NCBI RefSeq assembly: GCF_052078665.1
Contig: NZ_JBQJIK010000018.1
Coordinates: 40,045 to 104,044 of the forward strand
Reading direction: 5' to 3'
DNA: 64,000 nucleotides
Origin: Inquilinus sp052078665
Lineage (GTDB): Bacteria; Pseudomonadota; Alphaproteobacteria; DSM-16000; Inquilinaceae
Shown: one piece after another, positions 7,847 through 17,222 of the stretch
Position numbering within the stretch: position 1 is the first letter of the stretch
Layout of the letters: every line of letters starts with the position of its first letter
Notes under the pieces: model-generated
Databases searched by the model: none
What the model saw: only the letters and a program-made list of their open reading frames with translations
What the model was told of the DNA's origin: nothing
Made by a program: the position numbers and the translations under genes

Positions 7847-8983
7847 ATGACCATGCTCGACTGGTCCGACACCCCCGCCGCGCCGATCCGGGTGAAGCGG
7901 GCCGATGCGCCCATGGCCGACCTCGTGGGCGACGCCACCGGCCTCGGGGCCATCGACCGGTCCGGCGGCCGGGTCAGCATCGACGACAAGGCGATGATCA
8001 ACTGCCGCGCCGACGTCAACCAGCTGCTGCCGATGAAGTACCGCTGGGCGTGGGAGAAGTACCTGGCCGGCTGCAACAACCACTGGATGCCGACCGAGGT
8101 CTCGATGCAGGCCGACATTGCGCTGTGGAAATCGCGCGACGGGCTGACCGAGGACGAGCGCCGGTCGGTGAAGCGCAATCTCGGCTTCTTCGCCGCCTCG
8201 GAATCGCTGGTCGCCAACAACATCGTGCTGGCGATCTACCGCCACCTGACCAACCCGGAATGCCGGCAGTACCTGCTGCGCCAGGCCTTCGAGGAGGCGG
8301 TGCACACCCACACCTTCCAATATGTGGTCGACAGCCTGGGCCTGGACGAGGGCGAGCTGTTCAACATGTATCGCGAGGTGCCGTCGATCACCGACAAGGC
8401 GGCCTGGGCGCTGCGCTATACCCAGAACCTGTCCGACCCGTCCTTCCAGACCGGCACGCCGGCCTCGGACCAGGCCTTCCTGCGCGACCTGGTGGCCTTC
8501 TACGTCATCTTCGAGGGCATGTGGTTCTACACCGGCTTCGCCCAGATCCTGTCGCTCGGCCGGCGCAACAAGATGGTCGGCATCGCCGAGCAGTACCAGT
8601 ACATCCTGCGCGACGAGTCGATCCATCTGAACTTCGGCATCGACGTCATCAACCAGATCAAGATCGAGAACCCGCATCTCTGGACCGCCGCGTTCCAGGA
8701 GGAACTGCGGCGGATGCTGGCCGAGGCGGCGGAGCTCGAGGCCGCCTATGGCAGGGACACCATGCCGCGCGGCTTCCTCGGCCTGAATGCGGCGCTGTGC
8801 GAGCAGTACATGCACGTCATCGCCAACCGCCGCTGCGCCCAGCTCGGCCTGGCCCCGGTCTTCGCCGAGACCGAGAACCCGTTCCCCTGGATGTCCGAGG
8901 CGATGGATTTGAAGAAGGAGAAGAACTTCTTCGAGACCCGGGTGATCGAATACCAGAATGGCGGCGCGTTGAGCTGGGATTGA
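7847..8983 (+). CDS. nrdB: Ribonucleotide reductase small subunit, class Ic type (no radical tyrosine)
   Basis: 378 residues from ATG 7847 (an upstream GTG at 7829 would add six). It is the R2 subunit that makes the radical used by NrdA to reduce ribonucleotides. Metal ligands are readable: Glu119 in FAASESLV (Glu where classical R2 has Asp), Glu150 and His153 in FEEAVHTHTF, a Glu in VIFEGMWF and the Glu/His pair in RDESIHLNFG. The residue four after His153 is Phe157, where class Ia enzymes have the radical tyrosine. Glu as first ligand plus Phe at the radical position is the signature of class Ic R2 (Chlamydia type), which uses a Mn/Fe cofactor as the oxidant. The C-terminal tail keeps EYQNGGALSWD with Tyr and Trp for radical transfer. 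No nrdA is adjacent on either side. R2lox oxidases are the alternative, but the helix around FEEAVHTHTF and the tail fit R2c better. Confidence 0.9.
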   Translation: MTMLDWSDTPAAPIRVKRADAPMADLVGDATGLGAIDRSGGRVSIDDKAMINCRADVNQLLPMKYRWAWEKYLAGCNNHWMPTEVSMQADIALWKSRDGLTEDERRSVKRNLGFFAASESLVANNIVLAIYRHLTNPECRQYLLRQAFEEAVHTHTFQYVVDSLGLDEGELFNMYREVPSITDKAAWALRYTQNLSDPSFQTGTPASDQAFLRDLVAFYVIFEGMWFYTGFAQILSLGRRNKMVGIAEQYQYILRDESIHLNFGIDVINQIKIENPHLWTAAFQEELRRMLAEAAELEAAYGRDTMPRGFLGLNAALCEQYMHVIANRRCAQLGLAPVFAETENPFPWMSEAMDLKKEKNFFETRVIEYQNGGALSWD

Positions 8984-9010
8984 GGAAGGGGGCAGCCCGC
9001 TACCCTTCAC

Positions 9011-9088
9011 TGTCATTGCCGGGCTTGACCCGGCAATCCAGAAAATGTCGACAGTCTCTGGATGCCCGGGTCAAGCCCGGGCATGACA
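9011..9088. repeat. REP-like double-hairpin repeat
   Basis: Two imperfectly complementary arms (9011-9042 and 9057-9088), each itself a hairpin around CCGGGCTTGACCCGG-type cores, face each other across about 15 bp. This type of palindromic element is widespread between genes in alphaproteobacteria. Here it follows nrdB and may act as its transcript end. Confidence 0.8.
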
Positions 9089-9125
9089 GAAAGTGGCAAC
9101 GATGGTGCTCAAGGCGGGCAGGGCT

Positions 9126-10073
9126 ATGACGGTCCTCGGCCTGAGCGCGGAGGCCCGCCGCCGGGCGCTCTCGGCCGGCCCCTCCGGCGCGGCCTGGCTC
9201 GCCGGGCTCGACGATCTCGTCCGTGGCCTCGCGGCGGACTGGGGACTGTCGGCGCTCCGGCCGCTGCCGGGCGGCACCGCCGCGTTTGTGGCGGAGGCGC
9301 GGATGGCGGACGGCCGGCCTGCAGTGCTGAAGCTCGCGGTGCCTGGGCTGGACCCGGCGGCCGGCGGGCTGCGCACGCTGCTGCTGGCCGAGGGACGGGG
9401 CTATGCCCTGGTCTACCGCCACGACCGGGCGCGGGACGCGATGCTGCTGGAGCGGCTGGGCGGCCGGCTCGCCGATCTCGGCCTGCCGGTGGAGGCGCAG
9501 ATCGACGCTATCTGCACCGCGCTGCTGCAGGCCTGGCGGCCGCTGCCGGCAGGGGAGGGCGGGTTCATGAGCGGCGCCGAAAAGGCCGACAGCCTCGCCG
9601 CCTTCATCCGCGCCACCTGGCAGGATCTCGGCCAACCCTGCACGGCCCAAGCCGTCGACACCGCCTGCCGCTTCGCCGAGCTGCGCCGCCGCGCCTATGA
9701 CCCGGCCGCCGCGATCCTGGCCCATGGCGACGCCCACGCCTGGAACACGCTCGCCGTCCCCGACGAGCCCGGGCGGTTCAAATTCGTCGATCCCGAAGGC
9801 CTGGTCATCGAGCGCGCCTACGACCTGGGCATCTCGCTGCGCGAATGGGGCGCCGAGCTCTTGGCCGGCGACGCGGTGGCGCTCGGCCGCGCCCGCTGCC
9901 TCGGCCTGGCCCGCCGCACCGGGGTCGCGCCCGGGCCGATCTGGCACTGGGGCTTCATCGAGCGGGTGTCGACCGGCCTGGTCCAGCTGCTGCTCGGCCT
10001 CGAGGCCGGGGGGCGGGAGTTCCTGCAGGTCGCCGACCTCTGGGCCGCGGCCGATCCGCCGGGCTGGGCCTGA
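9126..10073 (+). CDS. APH(6)/hydroxyurea-resistance-like phosphotransferase
   Basis: 315 residues from ATG 9126; in-frame starts at 9093 (GTG) and 9102 would run into the repeat. The protein kinase-like fold is visible: a nucleotide-binding Lys in RPAVLKLAVPG, the family phrase AMLLERLGGRLADL, the catalytic loop LAHGDAHAWNTL and the metal-binding FVDPEGL. This pattern matches the streptomycin 6-kinase/hydroxyurea kinase family (PF04655), which phosphorylates hydroxyl groups of small molecules. Chromosomal members are common and a resistance role is not shown. Hydroxyurea inhibits ribonucleotide reductase, so the position just after nrdB is suggestive, but a repeat separates the genes and cotranscription is uncertain. 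Confidence 0.75.
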   Translation: MTVLGLSAEARRRALSAGPSGAAWLAGLDDLVRGLAADWGLSALRPLPGGTAAFVAEARMADGRPAVLKLAVPGLDPAAGGLRTLLLAEGRGYALVYRHDRARDAMLLERLGGRLADLGLPVEAQIDAICTALLQAWRPLPAGEGGFMSGAEKADSLAAFIRATWQDLGQPCTAQAVDTACRFAELRRRAYDPAAAILAHGDAHAWNTLAVPDEPGRFKFVDPEGLVIERAYDLGISLREWGAELLAGDAVALGRARCLGLARRTGVAPGPIWHWGFIERVSTGLVQLLLGLEAGGREFLQVADLWAAADPPGWA

Positions 10074-10174
10074 GCCGCAGGCGATCTCCTGCGTTCAAGC
10101 CGAAGGACGGCGTTGCCTCCGGCCCGGGTCGAGCCTAGCGTTCAGGCCGGACCGGCGGGCGAGGGGGCGGGGGG

Positions 10175-11374
10175 ATGCAGCGCATCTTGATCCTGGGCGC
10201 GGGGTTCGCCGGGCTGTGGGCCGCGGTCGGCGCGGCGCGGGCGCTCGACGTATTCGGCATCGGGCCCGACCGGGTCGAGGTGACGCTGGTCAACCGCGAC
10301 GCCTGGCACGGCATCCGCGTGCGCAACTACGAGGCCGACCTCGACGCGATCCGGGTGCCCCTGGCCTCGGTGCTCGACCCGATCGGCGTGCGCCTGGTCG
10401 AGGGCGAGGTCGCGGATATCGATCTCGCCCAGCGCAGCGTCCGATGCGCGGTCTTGGGGGCGGAGACGGCGCTGCCCTATGACCGGCTGGTCTTCGCGCT
10501 CGGCAGCGGCCTCGCCCGGCCGGCGATCCCGGGGCTCGCCGAGCGCGGCTTCGACATCGACCCCTTCGCCGGCGCCCGCCGCCTCGCCGACCACCTGGCC
10601 GGGCTGGGCGGGCGGCCGGCCTCGCCGGGGCGCGACACCGTCCTGGTCGTCGGCGCCGGGCTGACCGGGATCGAGGCCGCGACCGAGATGGCGGACCGGA
10701 TCGGGCAGGCGGGCCGGGTGATCCTGGCCGACCATGCGCCGCAGGTCGGCTCCGACATGGGCGTCAGCGCCCGGCCGGTGATCGAGACGGCCCTGGCCGC
10801 GCTCGGCGTCGAGACCCGGATGGGCGTGTCGGTCGCGGCGGTGGATGCCGGCGGGGCGACGCTGTCGACCGGCGAGGCGATCCCGGCCGCGACCGTGATC
10901 TGGTGCGCCGGCATGCGGGCCAGCCCGCTGACCGCCCGGTTCCCGGTGGAGCGTGACCGGCTGGGCCGGCTGCCGGTCGACCCGACCCTGAAGATCACCG
11001 GCCGCGAGGCCGAGTTCGCGGTCGGTGATTCGGCGCGGGCGATGGTCGACGACAGCCACGCCTCGGTGATGTCCTGCCAGCACAGCCGGCCGATGGGCCG
11101 CTTCGGCGGCCACAACGCGGTCGCCGACCTGCTCGGCCGGCCGCTGCTGCCGCTGCGGATCGAGTGGTACACCACCATCCTCGACCTCGGCTCCTGGGGC
11201 GCCGTCTACACCGAGGGCTGGGACCGGCAGGTGGCGGCGCAGGGGGCTGCGGCGAAGCAGACCAAGCAGATCATCAACCGCCAGCGCATCTACCCGCCGC
11301 TGACCGGCGACCGCCGCGCCATCCTCGACGCGGCCGCCCCGGTGATCCAGGCGCCGCCGCAGCGCTTCCGCTGA
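10175..11374 (+). CDS. NADH dehydrogenase II-like FAD oxidoreductase
   Basis: 399 residues with a G-rich SD just before the start. The FAD-binding Rossmann motif GAGFAGLWAA is at about residues 8-17, and the second nucleotide-binding motif VVGAGLTGIEAATEM for NAD(P)H is at about 155-170. The FAD-contact segment near FAVGDSARA is at about 285, and a conserved Q-H-S-R-P-M-G segment follows. These are features of single-subunit pyridine-nucleotide:quinone or disulfide-type reductases. No active-site CxxxxC is seen, so it is not a disulfide reductase. No C-terminal membrane anchor is obvious. It ends three bases before the convergent SorC-family gene. Confidence 0.8.
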   Translation: MQRILILGAGFAGLWAAVGAARALDVFGIGPDRVEVTLVNRDAWHGIRVRNYEADLDAIRVPLASVLDPIGVRLVEGEVADIDLAQRSVRCAVLGAETALPYDRLVFALGSGLARPAIPGLAERGFDIDPFAGARRLADHLAGLGGRPASPGRDTVLVVGAGLTGIEAATEMADRIGQAGRVILADHAPQVGSDMGVSARPVIETALAALGVETRMGVSVAAVDAGGATLSTGEAIPAATVIWCAGMRASPLTARFPVERDRLGRLPVDPTLKITGREAEFAVGDSARAMVDDSHASVMSCQHSRPMGRFGGHNAVADLLGRPLLPLRIEWYTTILDLGSWGAVYTEGWDRQVAAQGAAAKQTKQIINRQRIYPPLTGDRRAILDAAAPVIQAPPQRFR

Positions 11375-11377
11375 GGC

Positions 11378-12340
11378 TCAGCCCAGGCTGACCAGCGCCG
11401 AAGCCGCGGTCTCGTCGGTGATCAGCCCCTGCAGCAGGCCGCGGCTCAGCACGGCGTGGATCGCCGGCACCTTGACCGCGCCGCCGGCGATGGCGATGGC
11501 CGGGCGCCGGGCGACGGCGTCGAGCGGCAGCCCGATCACCCGGTCGCGCAGCGGCGAGGGCAGGATCTGCCCCTCGGCATCGAGGAAGTTGCCCAGCACC
11601 TCGCCGATCGCCCCGGCCTGCCGCAGCGCCTCGTATTCGGCGCGGGTGACCACCTTGTCGTGCAGCACCGGCGCGCTGTCGTCGAGCTGGCCGATGCCGA
11701 TCAGGATCGCGTCGGCCCGCGCCGCCAGTGCCATGATCTCGCGGAACGGCTTCTGCTCCTCCAGCACCCGCCGGTCCTCGGCGCTCTCGGCGATCAAGGG
11801 CGCCGGCATCAGGAAGCGCTGGGCCCCCAGCCGATCGCCGAGGCGCATCACCACGTCGAACGGGTTGTAGGAGGAATCGCGGGCGATGTTGCCGGTGACC
11901 GAGACCACCTGGTGCTGCGGCCGCGGCGACGACGCCATCTCCTCCACCGCCGCGCGCACGCTGCGGCCGTTGCCGACGCCGATCACCAGCGGCGCGTCGG
12001 TGTCGACCAGCCGCTCGATCCAGGTGGCCCCGGCGATCGCCAGCGCCGGCAGGTTGGGCTGGGCCGGCGCCACCGGGTCGGCCGGCACCACCTCGCAGAA
12101 GCGCAGGCCATGGCGGCGGGCGATGCGCTCGCCCAGCTCCATGCAGGCCGCGATCGGGTGGTCGATGCGGACCTTGACCATGCCCTCCTGCGCGGCGAAG
12201 GCCAGCAGGCGCTGCGCCGCCATGCGCGAGACGTTGAGCCGCCGGGCGATCTCGTCCTGGGTCAGGCCCGAGACATAGGACAGCCATGCCGCCCGCGCCG
12301 CCTGGTCTCGCTTCCTCTCCGCCTGGTCGATCCCCGGCAT
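11378..12340 (-). CDS. SorC/DeoR-type sugar-binding transcriptional regulator
   Basis: 320 residues from ATG 12340 (an upstream ATG at 12373 adds 11 residues but has its GGAG directly against it). The N-terminal helix-turn-helix is TQDEIARRLNVSRMAAQRLL (residues about 26-45). The rest is the SorC sugar-phosphate-binding domain, with conserved VIGVGNGRSVRAAV, RADAILIGIGQLDD and AIAGGAVKVPAIHAVL segments. Members respond to phosphorylated sugars or sugar alcohols and usually sit next to their sugar-uptake operon; none is here. The divergent neighbour is an L,D-transpeptidase, so a local target is not evident. Confidence 0.85.
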   Translation of the reverse strand: MPGIDQAERKRDQAARAAWLSYVSGLTQDEIARRLNVSRMAAQRLLAFAAQEGMVKVRIDHPIAACMELGERIARRHGLRFCEVVPADPVAPAQPNLPALAIAGATWIERLVDTDAPLVIGVGNGRSVRAAVEEMASSPRPQHQVVSVTGNIARDSSYNPFDVVMRLGDRLGAQRFLMPAPLIAESAEDRRVLEEQKPFREIMALAARADAILIGIGQLDDSAPVLHDKVVTRAEYEALRQAGAIGEVLGNFLDAEGQILPSPLRDRVIGLPLDAVARRPAIAIAGGAVKVPAIHAVLSRGLLQGLITDETAASALVSLG

Positions 12341-12563
12341 CCGCCACGCTCCGCGCCGTTCCTTCCACACCATCTCCGCCGATCGGGGCGTCCGGCGCAA
12401 CGGTGGCGTGCAGTGATTGCGGTTCGCCGGCACCGCCACTGCGGCGATGATGCCTGCTCCGGCCCGTGTCGAAAGGCTTGACCGCAACGCTGCGGAACGG
12501 TTCCTTCCGGCCGGAAGGAAGCACGAATCCCGCCTGGCGAACAGGCGGGCGAGGAAGGGGCAG

Positions 12564-13763
12564 ATGATGATTCGGTGGGCTCTGGTGCTGGCGGTGGCGC
12601 TGGCGCCGCATGTCGCGGCGGCCGCGGCCAAGCCGACGCCGGTGGCGGCGGAGGACAAGGTCCACGCCCAGCTGCGCCTGGCTCTGGAGCGGGCGGAGGC
12701 CGAGCTGGCCGCGGCACCCTCGGCAATTCCCGTCGGCACGCTCAAGCCCAGCGCCGTCGACCCGCGCGTGCCGCTGCTGCGCCAGCGGCTCGACGCCATG
12801 GGCATCGCGCTGCCCGAATCCATGCCCGCGGTGGCCGAGGCCGCCATTGCCCAGCCAGAGGCGGTTTCGGCGACGGCCGTGGCGGCGACTGGGCCGGAGC
12901 TGGTCGGCCCGGTGGCGCCGGCCACCCTGGTCTATGACGAGGCGCTGACCCAGCGGGTGAAGCTGCTGCAGTCGCGCTGGGGCCTGCGCGACGACGGCGT
13001 GGTCGGCCGCCGCACGCTGCGGGCGCTGAACTTCACCCCGGCGGACGAGGCGGCGTCGCTGCGCCAGACCCTGGCCCGCTGGCAGCCGCCGCCGGCGCGC
13101 GGCAAGTCGATCACGGTCAATGTCCCCACCGCCGAGATCATCGCCTTCGAGAACGGGGTCGAGGTGCTGCGCACCCGCGCCGTGGTCGGGTCGCCGCTGA
13201 CCCAGACGCCGCTGATCCAGTCCAACATGATCGCGGTCAAGTACAACCCGGACTGGACCGTGCCGCCCGGCCTGACCAAGAAGTACAAGGCCCAGATGGC
13301 GGCCGGCCAGTATGACGACATGCGCAAGCACGGTGTCGTGGTGAAGACGCCGGAGGGCCAGACCTTCGACCCGGCCCAGGTGCCGCCGGACATGGTCGGC
13401 ACCATGGGCTGGAAGTTCTGGCAGCCGCCGGGCGACGACAACGCCCTCGGCCTGCTCAAGTTCGAGCTCGACAACGACCAGGCGATCTACCTGCACGACA
13501 CCAACAACCGCCGGCTGTTCGCCACCGACAACCGGGCGGTGTCGAACGGTTGCATCCGGGTCGAGAACTATCTCGGCCTGGCCGCCTGGGTGCTGGGCAC
13601 CGACATCCCGGCGGTGGAGGCCGGGATCGCCACCGCCAAGACCCATTTCGCCCGGGTGCCCAGCCGGATCCCGGTGCGCATGACCTACTACCTGGCCTAT
13701 CCCGACGTGGCGGGCGGCATCCGCTACGGCGAGGACGTCTACAGCATGGCCGAGGGCAGCTAG
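12564..13763 (+). CDS. Murein L,D-transpeptidase (YcbB/LdtD type)
   Basis: 399 residues from ATG 12564 behind a GAGGAAGGGG SD (a second ATG follows at once). A signal peptide is visible (WALVLAVALAPHVAAAAA). The middle contains a peptidoglycan-binding-like helix pair (LQSRWGLRDDGVVGRRTLRALN). The YkuD catalytic domain has His311 in YLHDTN and the nucleophile Cys330 in the SNGCIRVEN motif. It forms 3-3 cross-links in periplasmic peptidoglycan or attaches other substrates to it. The domain order resembles E. coli LdtD, but this protein is shorter and its linker is Ala/Pro-rich. It is monocistronic. Confidence 0.9.
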   Translation: MMIRWALVLAVALAPHVAAAAAKPTPVAAEDKVHAQLRLALERAEAELAAAPSAIPVGTLKPSAVDPRVPLLRQRLDAMGIALPESMPAVAEAAIAQPEAVSATAVAATGPELVGPVAPATLVYDEALTQRVKLLQSRWGLRDDGVVGRRTLRALNFTPADEAASLRQTLARWQPPPARGKSITVNVPTAEIIAFENGVEVLRTRAVVGSPLTQTPLIQSNMIAVKYNPDWTVPPGLTKKYKAQMAAGQYDDMRKHGVVVKTPEGQTFDPAQVPPDMVGTMGWKFWQPPGDDNALGLLKFELDNDQAIYLHDTNNRRLFATDNRAVSNGCIRVENYLGLAAWVLGTDIPAVEAGIATAKTHFARVPSRIPVRMTYYLAYPDVAGGIRYGEDVYSMAEGS

Positions 13764-13849
13764 TGGATCACATCTGACACTTGAATCCGGCAAGGGATTC
13801 CCATGGGATTGGGGCGTGCGAGTCTGGCGTACGCGCCCCGGGATATCGA

Positions 13850-14608
13850 TCACGCAGTCCCGCTCAGCGGCATGTCGAATACCAGCAATCCGGGAGCATC
13901 CAGCGGCAACTGCGCCGCGACCTCACCGGCGGGATTCAAGACCGCAGTCGGCCCCCACGCGACCCAGCCATCACGCTCGCCGGTCACATCGGCCGACATC
14001 AGCCAGAGGCCGGTCTCGCGACATCGTTCGCCGCGCACTGTGTTGTGCTTGGCCTTCCATTCAGCGGCGGCCTGTCGCGGAAGCATGTTGTTGGCTGGAC
14101 AGATGAGCAGCGACGCTCCCTGTTGCGCGACGCTCATCGCGGCGCTGGCGAAGTTGGTGTCGAAGCAGATGTTGATCCCGAAACGCAGACCGCCGATGTC
14201 GAAGATCTGGACGTCGTCCCCGGGGTGAAAGCATTGTTCCCGCCCCAGCAGGTGTCTCTTGCGGTAGCGCCCCACCAGGGTTCGTTGATGGATGACAGCG
14301 GCAGTGTTGTAGAGCCTTTCGCCCTCCGCCTCGATCAGGCCAACAACGATCATCGGCGCGTTCTCGGGGAGTTGCCGCATGAGTGTCGAAAAGTGCGGCG
14401 AGGTGAGGTCGAACGCATTGCGGCGCGCGGCCTCTCCTTCAGTCAGATAGCCCTGCAGGAAGCCCTCGGGCCAACACACCAGTCGAGCGCCAGCCTCCAT
14501 GGCCGCCTCGGTGACGTCTGCCAGATAGGCGAGCGCACCCGGCATGTCCTCCCGGAATTCCGGTGTCTGAGCGGCTGCGATCCGGACGGTTTTGATCGCG
14601 TCTGTCAT
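13850..14608 (-). CDS. Nitrilase-superfamily carbon-nitrogen hydrolase
   Basis: 252 residues if started at ATG 14608; an in-frame ATG at 14656 adds 16 residues and has a somewhat better GAGCGGA upstream. The Glu-Lys-Cys triad is complete: Glu48 in CWPEGF, Lys117 in RYRKRHL and Cys148 in NICFDTNF. Enzymes of this family cleave amides or nitriles. The substrate here is not readable from the sequence and no pathway genes flank it. It converges on the L,D-transpeptidase gene. Confidence 0.85.
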   Translation of the reverse strand: MTDAIKTVRIAAAQTPEFREDMPGALAYLADVTEAAMEAGARLVCWPEGFLQGYLTEGEAARRNAFDLTSPHFSTLMRQLPENAPMIVVGLIEAEGERLYNTAAVIHQRTLVGRYRKRHLLGREQCFHPGDDVQIFDIGGLRFGINICFDTNFASAAMSVAQQGASLLICPANNMLPRQAAAEWKAKHNTVRGERCRETGLWLMSADVTGERDGWVAWGPTAVLNPAGEVAAQLPLDAPGLLVFDMPLSGTA

Positions 14609-14735
14609 GGCGTGACGATAGCCCAGTACGGGCAGCTTTCCACCCGACTCCGTCATTCGGAAGGTCCGCTCGTCAGCCGGGAACGAAGCGTCAGATTCTC
14701 ACCACTAGGGCAGGGGGGCTCGCCGCTGGCCTTCT

Positions 14736-17222
14736 TTAGTCCGGAATCGGCACCGGCTCTATGTGCCAGATGTCACGGCAGTATTCGCGGATCGAGCGAT
14801 CGGAGGAAAACCAGCCCATCCGGGCCACGTTCAGGATCGACGAGCGCGTCCAGCGCTCGGGGTCGCTCCACGCGCGGCCGACCTCCTCCTGGCATTCGAC
14901 ATAGGAGCGGTAGTCGGCCAGCAGCATATACGGGTCGGACCCGAGCAGATTGTCGACGATCGGCTTGAACAGCTCGCGGTCGCCGTTGGCGAACGCCCCG
15001 TCGGCGATCGCGTCGACCACGGCCCGCAGCTCGTCGTCCGACTGGTAGTGATCATAGGGTCGATAGCCCTGGGCGAGCCGCCGCTGGACGTCCTCCACCG
15101 TCATGCCGAACAGGAAGAAGTTCTCAGCGCCGACGGCGTCGCGGATCTCGACATTGGCGCCGTCGAGCGTGCCGATCGTGAGCGCACCGTTCAGCGCGAA
15201 CTTCATGTTGCCGGTGCCCGACGCCTCCTTGCCCGCCGTCGAGATCTGCTCCGAGAGATCCGCGCCCGGGAAGATCCGCTGGCTGTGCTTCACGTTGTAG
15301 TCCGGCACGAACAGGACGCGAAGCCGGCCGGCGACGCCGCGGTCATGGTTCACGATGTCGGCCACGGAGTGGATCAGCTTGATGATCCGCTTCGCCATCA
15401 TGTAGCCGGGCGCGGCCTTCCCCGCGAACACGACCGTGCGCGGCGGCGCGCCGTATCCGGGGTCGCGCTTCAGGCGGTGATACAGCGTGATGACGTGCAG
15501 CAGGTTCAGGTGCTGCCGCTTGTACTCGTGGAAGCGCTTGACCTGGATGTCGAACAGGCTCGCCGGGTCTGATGTGACTCCCGTCTTCCCTTGAATCTCC
15601 GCCGCGAGCGCCTCCCGGTTTCGCCGCTTCACGCGTCGCCACTCTTCGCGGAACGCCGGGTCGTCCGCCATCGGCTCCAATGCGCGCAGCTGCTCCAGGT
15701 CGCGCGTCCAGCCATCCCCGATCGCGTCCGTCACCAGCGTCGTCAGCCCGGGATTCGTCAGCATGATGAATCGCCGAGGGGTCACGCCATTCGTCACATT
15801 CAGGAACTTCTCCGGCCACAGCTCGCTGAAATCGCGCAGCACGTCGTGCCTGAGAAGCTCGCTGTGAAGGGCGGCGACGCCGTTGATCGCATGGCTTCCG
15901 ACGCAGGCGAGATGCGCCATCCTGACCGACCGGTCGCCCGATTCGTCGATCAGCGAGAGCCTTCGCTCGCGATCATGGTCGCCCGGATGCCGCGACCTGA
16001 CCTCGTCGAGGAATCGGCGGTTGATCTCGTACACGATCTCGAGATGCCGCGGCAGGACGCGTCCGAACAGGCCGACCGACCATTTCTCGAGCGCCTCCGG
16101 AAGCAAGGTGTGGTTGGTGTAGCTCATCGTCTGCCGCGTGATGTCCCACGCCGGCTCCCAATCCATGCCATGGTCGTCGACGAGGAGGCGCATCAGCTCG
16201 GCGACCGCGAGCGCCGGGTGCGTGTCGTTGAGCTGAACCGTGTACTTCTCGTGGAAGCGCGAAAGGTCGGGCGCCGTCTGCCGGTAGATGCGGATCATGT
16301 CCTGCAGCGCGCAGGAGACCAGGAAGAACTGCTGTTCGAGGCGGAGCTGCTTGCCCTCCAGGCCGGTATCGTTCGGGTACAGCACCTTGCTGATCGTCTC
16401 GGAGGCGACCTTCTCCTCCACGGCGCCGTAGTAGTCGCCGGTGTTGAAGGAGTCGAACTCGAAGGAGTTGACCGCTTCCGCGCTCCACAGGCGGAGCAGG
16501 TTCGCCGTGTTGACCCGGTATCCGAGGATCGCGGTATCGTGGGCGATGCCCCTGACGAGACGCGCGGGATGCCAGCGGACGCGATAGCGGCCGGTCTCGT
16601 CCGCGTACGGCTCCGTATGGCCCCCGAAACCGACATTGATCGCGATCTCGGGGCGCGAGATCTCCCACGGATTGCCGAGGCGAAGCCATTTGTCCGCGAT
16701 CTCCGCCTGCCAGCCGTCGCGGATCTGCTGGTCGAAGATCCCGAATTCGTAGCGGATGCCGTAGCCGATCGCCGGGATCTCCAGCGTCGCCAGCGAGTCG
16801 AGATAGCAGGCCGCGAGGCGCCCGAGGCCGCCATTGCCGAGGCCCGGCTCTTCCTCCTGGTCGAGCAGCTTCTCGAAATCGAAACCGAGCTCCTCCATCG
16901 CCTGCTTCGCCGTGTCGAACGCCCCGAGGTTGAGGAGGTTGTTGCCCAGATGCGGGCCCAGCAGGAACTCGGCGGACAGATAGCAGGCCGTGCGCACCTG
17001 CTTTCGGTAATAGGTCTCGGACGTCTTGACCCAGCGGTCGAGTAGCCGGTCGCGCACGCTGTAGGCGAGCGCGAGGTACTTGTCATTCGCGGTAGCGGTC
17101 GCCGGGAAGCGGCCCAGGACGTAGTAGAGGTTTCTGTGGAACGCCCGCTTCCAGGCCTCGACCTCGGTGTCGCCACCCACGTCGTCGGCCATCGCGAGAT
17201 CGTCGAGACGCTCGATCGCCAT
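14736..17222 (-). CDS. glgP: Glycogen/maltodextrin phosphorylase
   Basis: 828 residues, normal length for the family. The ATG at 17222 has a GGAGGGAGGAC SD. The N-terminal half contains the conserved GNGGLGRLAACYLDSLATL and the glucan-binding region. The pyridoxal-phosphate lysine is Lys674 in EASGTGNMKFALNG, followed by GALTIGTLDGANVEI. It releases glucose-1-phosphate from alpha-1,4-glucans. No other glycogen genes (glgA, B, C, X) are in the window, so it is a single-gene unit. Confidence 0.95.
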   Translation of the reverse strand: MAIERLDDLAMADDVGGDTEVEAWKRAFHRNLYYVLGRFPATATANDKYLALAYSVRDRLLDRWVKTSETYYRKQVRTACYLSAEFLLGPHLGNNLLNLGAFDTAKQAMEELGFDFEKLLDQEEEPGLGNGGLGRLAACYLDSLATLEIPAIGYGIRYEFGIFDQQIRDGWQAEIADKWLRLGNPWEISRPEIAINVGFGGHTEPYADETGRYRVRWHPARLVRGIAHDTAILGYRVNTANLLRLWSAEAVNSFEFDSFNTGDYYGAVEEKVASETISKVLYPNDTGLEGKQLRLEQQFFLVSCALQDMIRIYRQTAPDLSRFHEKYTVQLNDTHPALAVAELMRLLVDDHGMDWEPAWDITRQTMSYTNHTLLPEALEKWSVGLFGRVLPRHLEIVYEINRRFLDEVRSRHPGDHDRERRLSLIDESGDRSVRMAHLACVGSHAINGVAALHSELLRHDVLRDFSELWPEKFLNVTNGVTPRRFIMLTNPGLTTLVTDAIGDGWTRDLEQLRALEPMADDPAFREEWRRVKRRNREALAAEIQGKTGVTSDPASLFDIQVKRFHEYKRQHLNLLHVITLYHRLKRDPGYGAPPRTVVFAGKAAPGYMMAKRIIKLIHSVADIVNHDRGVAGRLRVLFVPDYNVKHSQRIFPGADLSEQISTAGKEASGTGNMKFALNGALTIGTLDGANVEIRDAVGAENFFLFGMTVEDVQRRLAQGYRPYDHYQSDDELRAVVDAIADGAFANGDRELFKPIVDNLLGSDPYMLLADYRSYVECQEEVGRAWSDPERWTRSSILNVARMGWFSSDRSIREYCRDIWHIEPVPIPD

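Noticed and set aside
11274..13853. An 859-codon minus-strand frame spanning the SorC and L,D-transpeptidase genes
   Set aside because: High GC suppresses stops; the product is His/Arg/Gly-rich and crosses two well-supported genes in other frames.
15591..17045. A 484-codon plus-strand frame opposite glgP
   Set aside because: It is an antisense shadow of a full-length, motif-complete glycogen phosphorylase.
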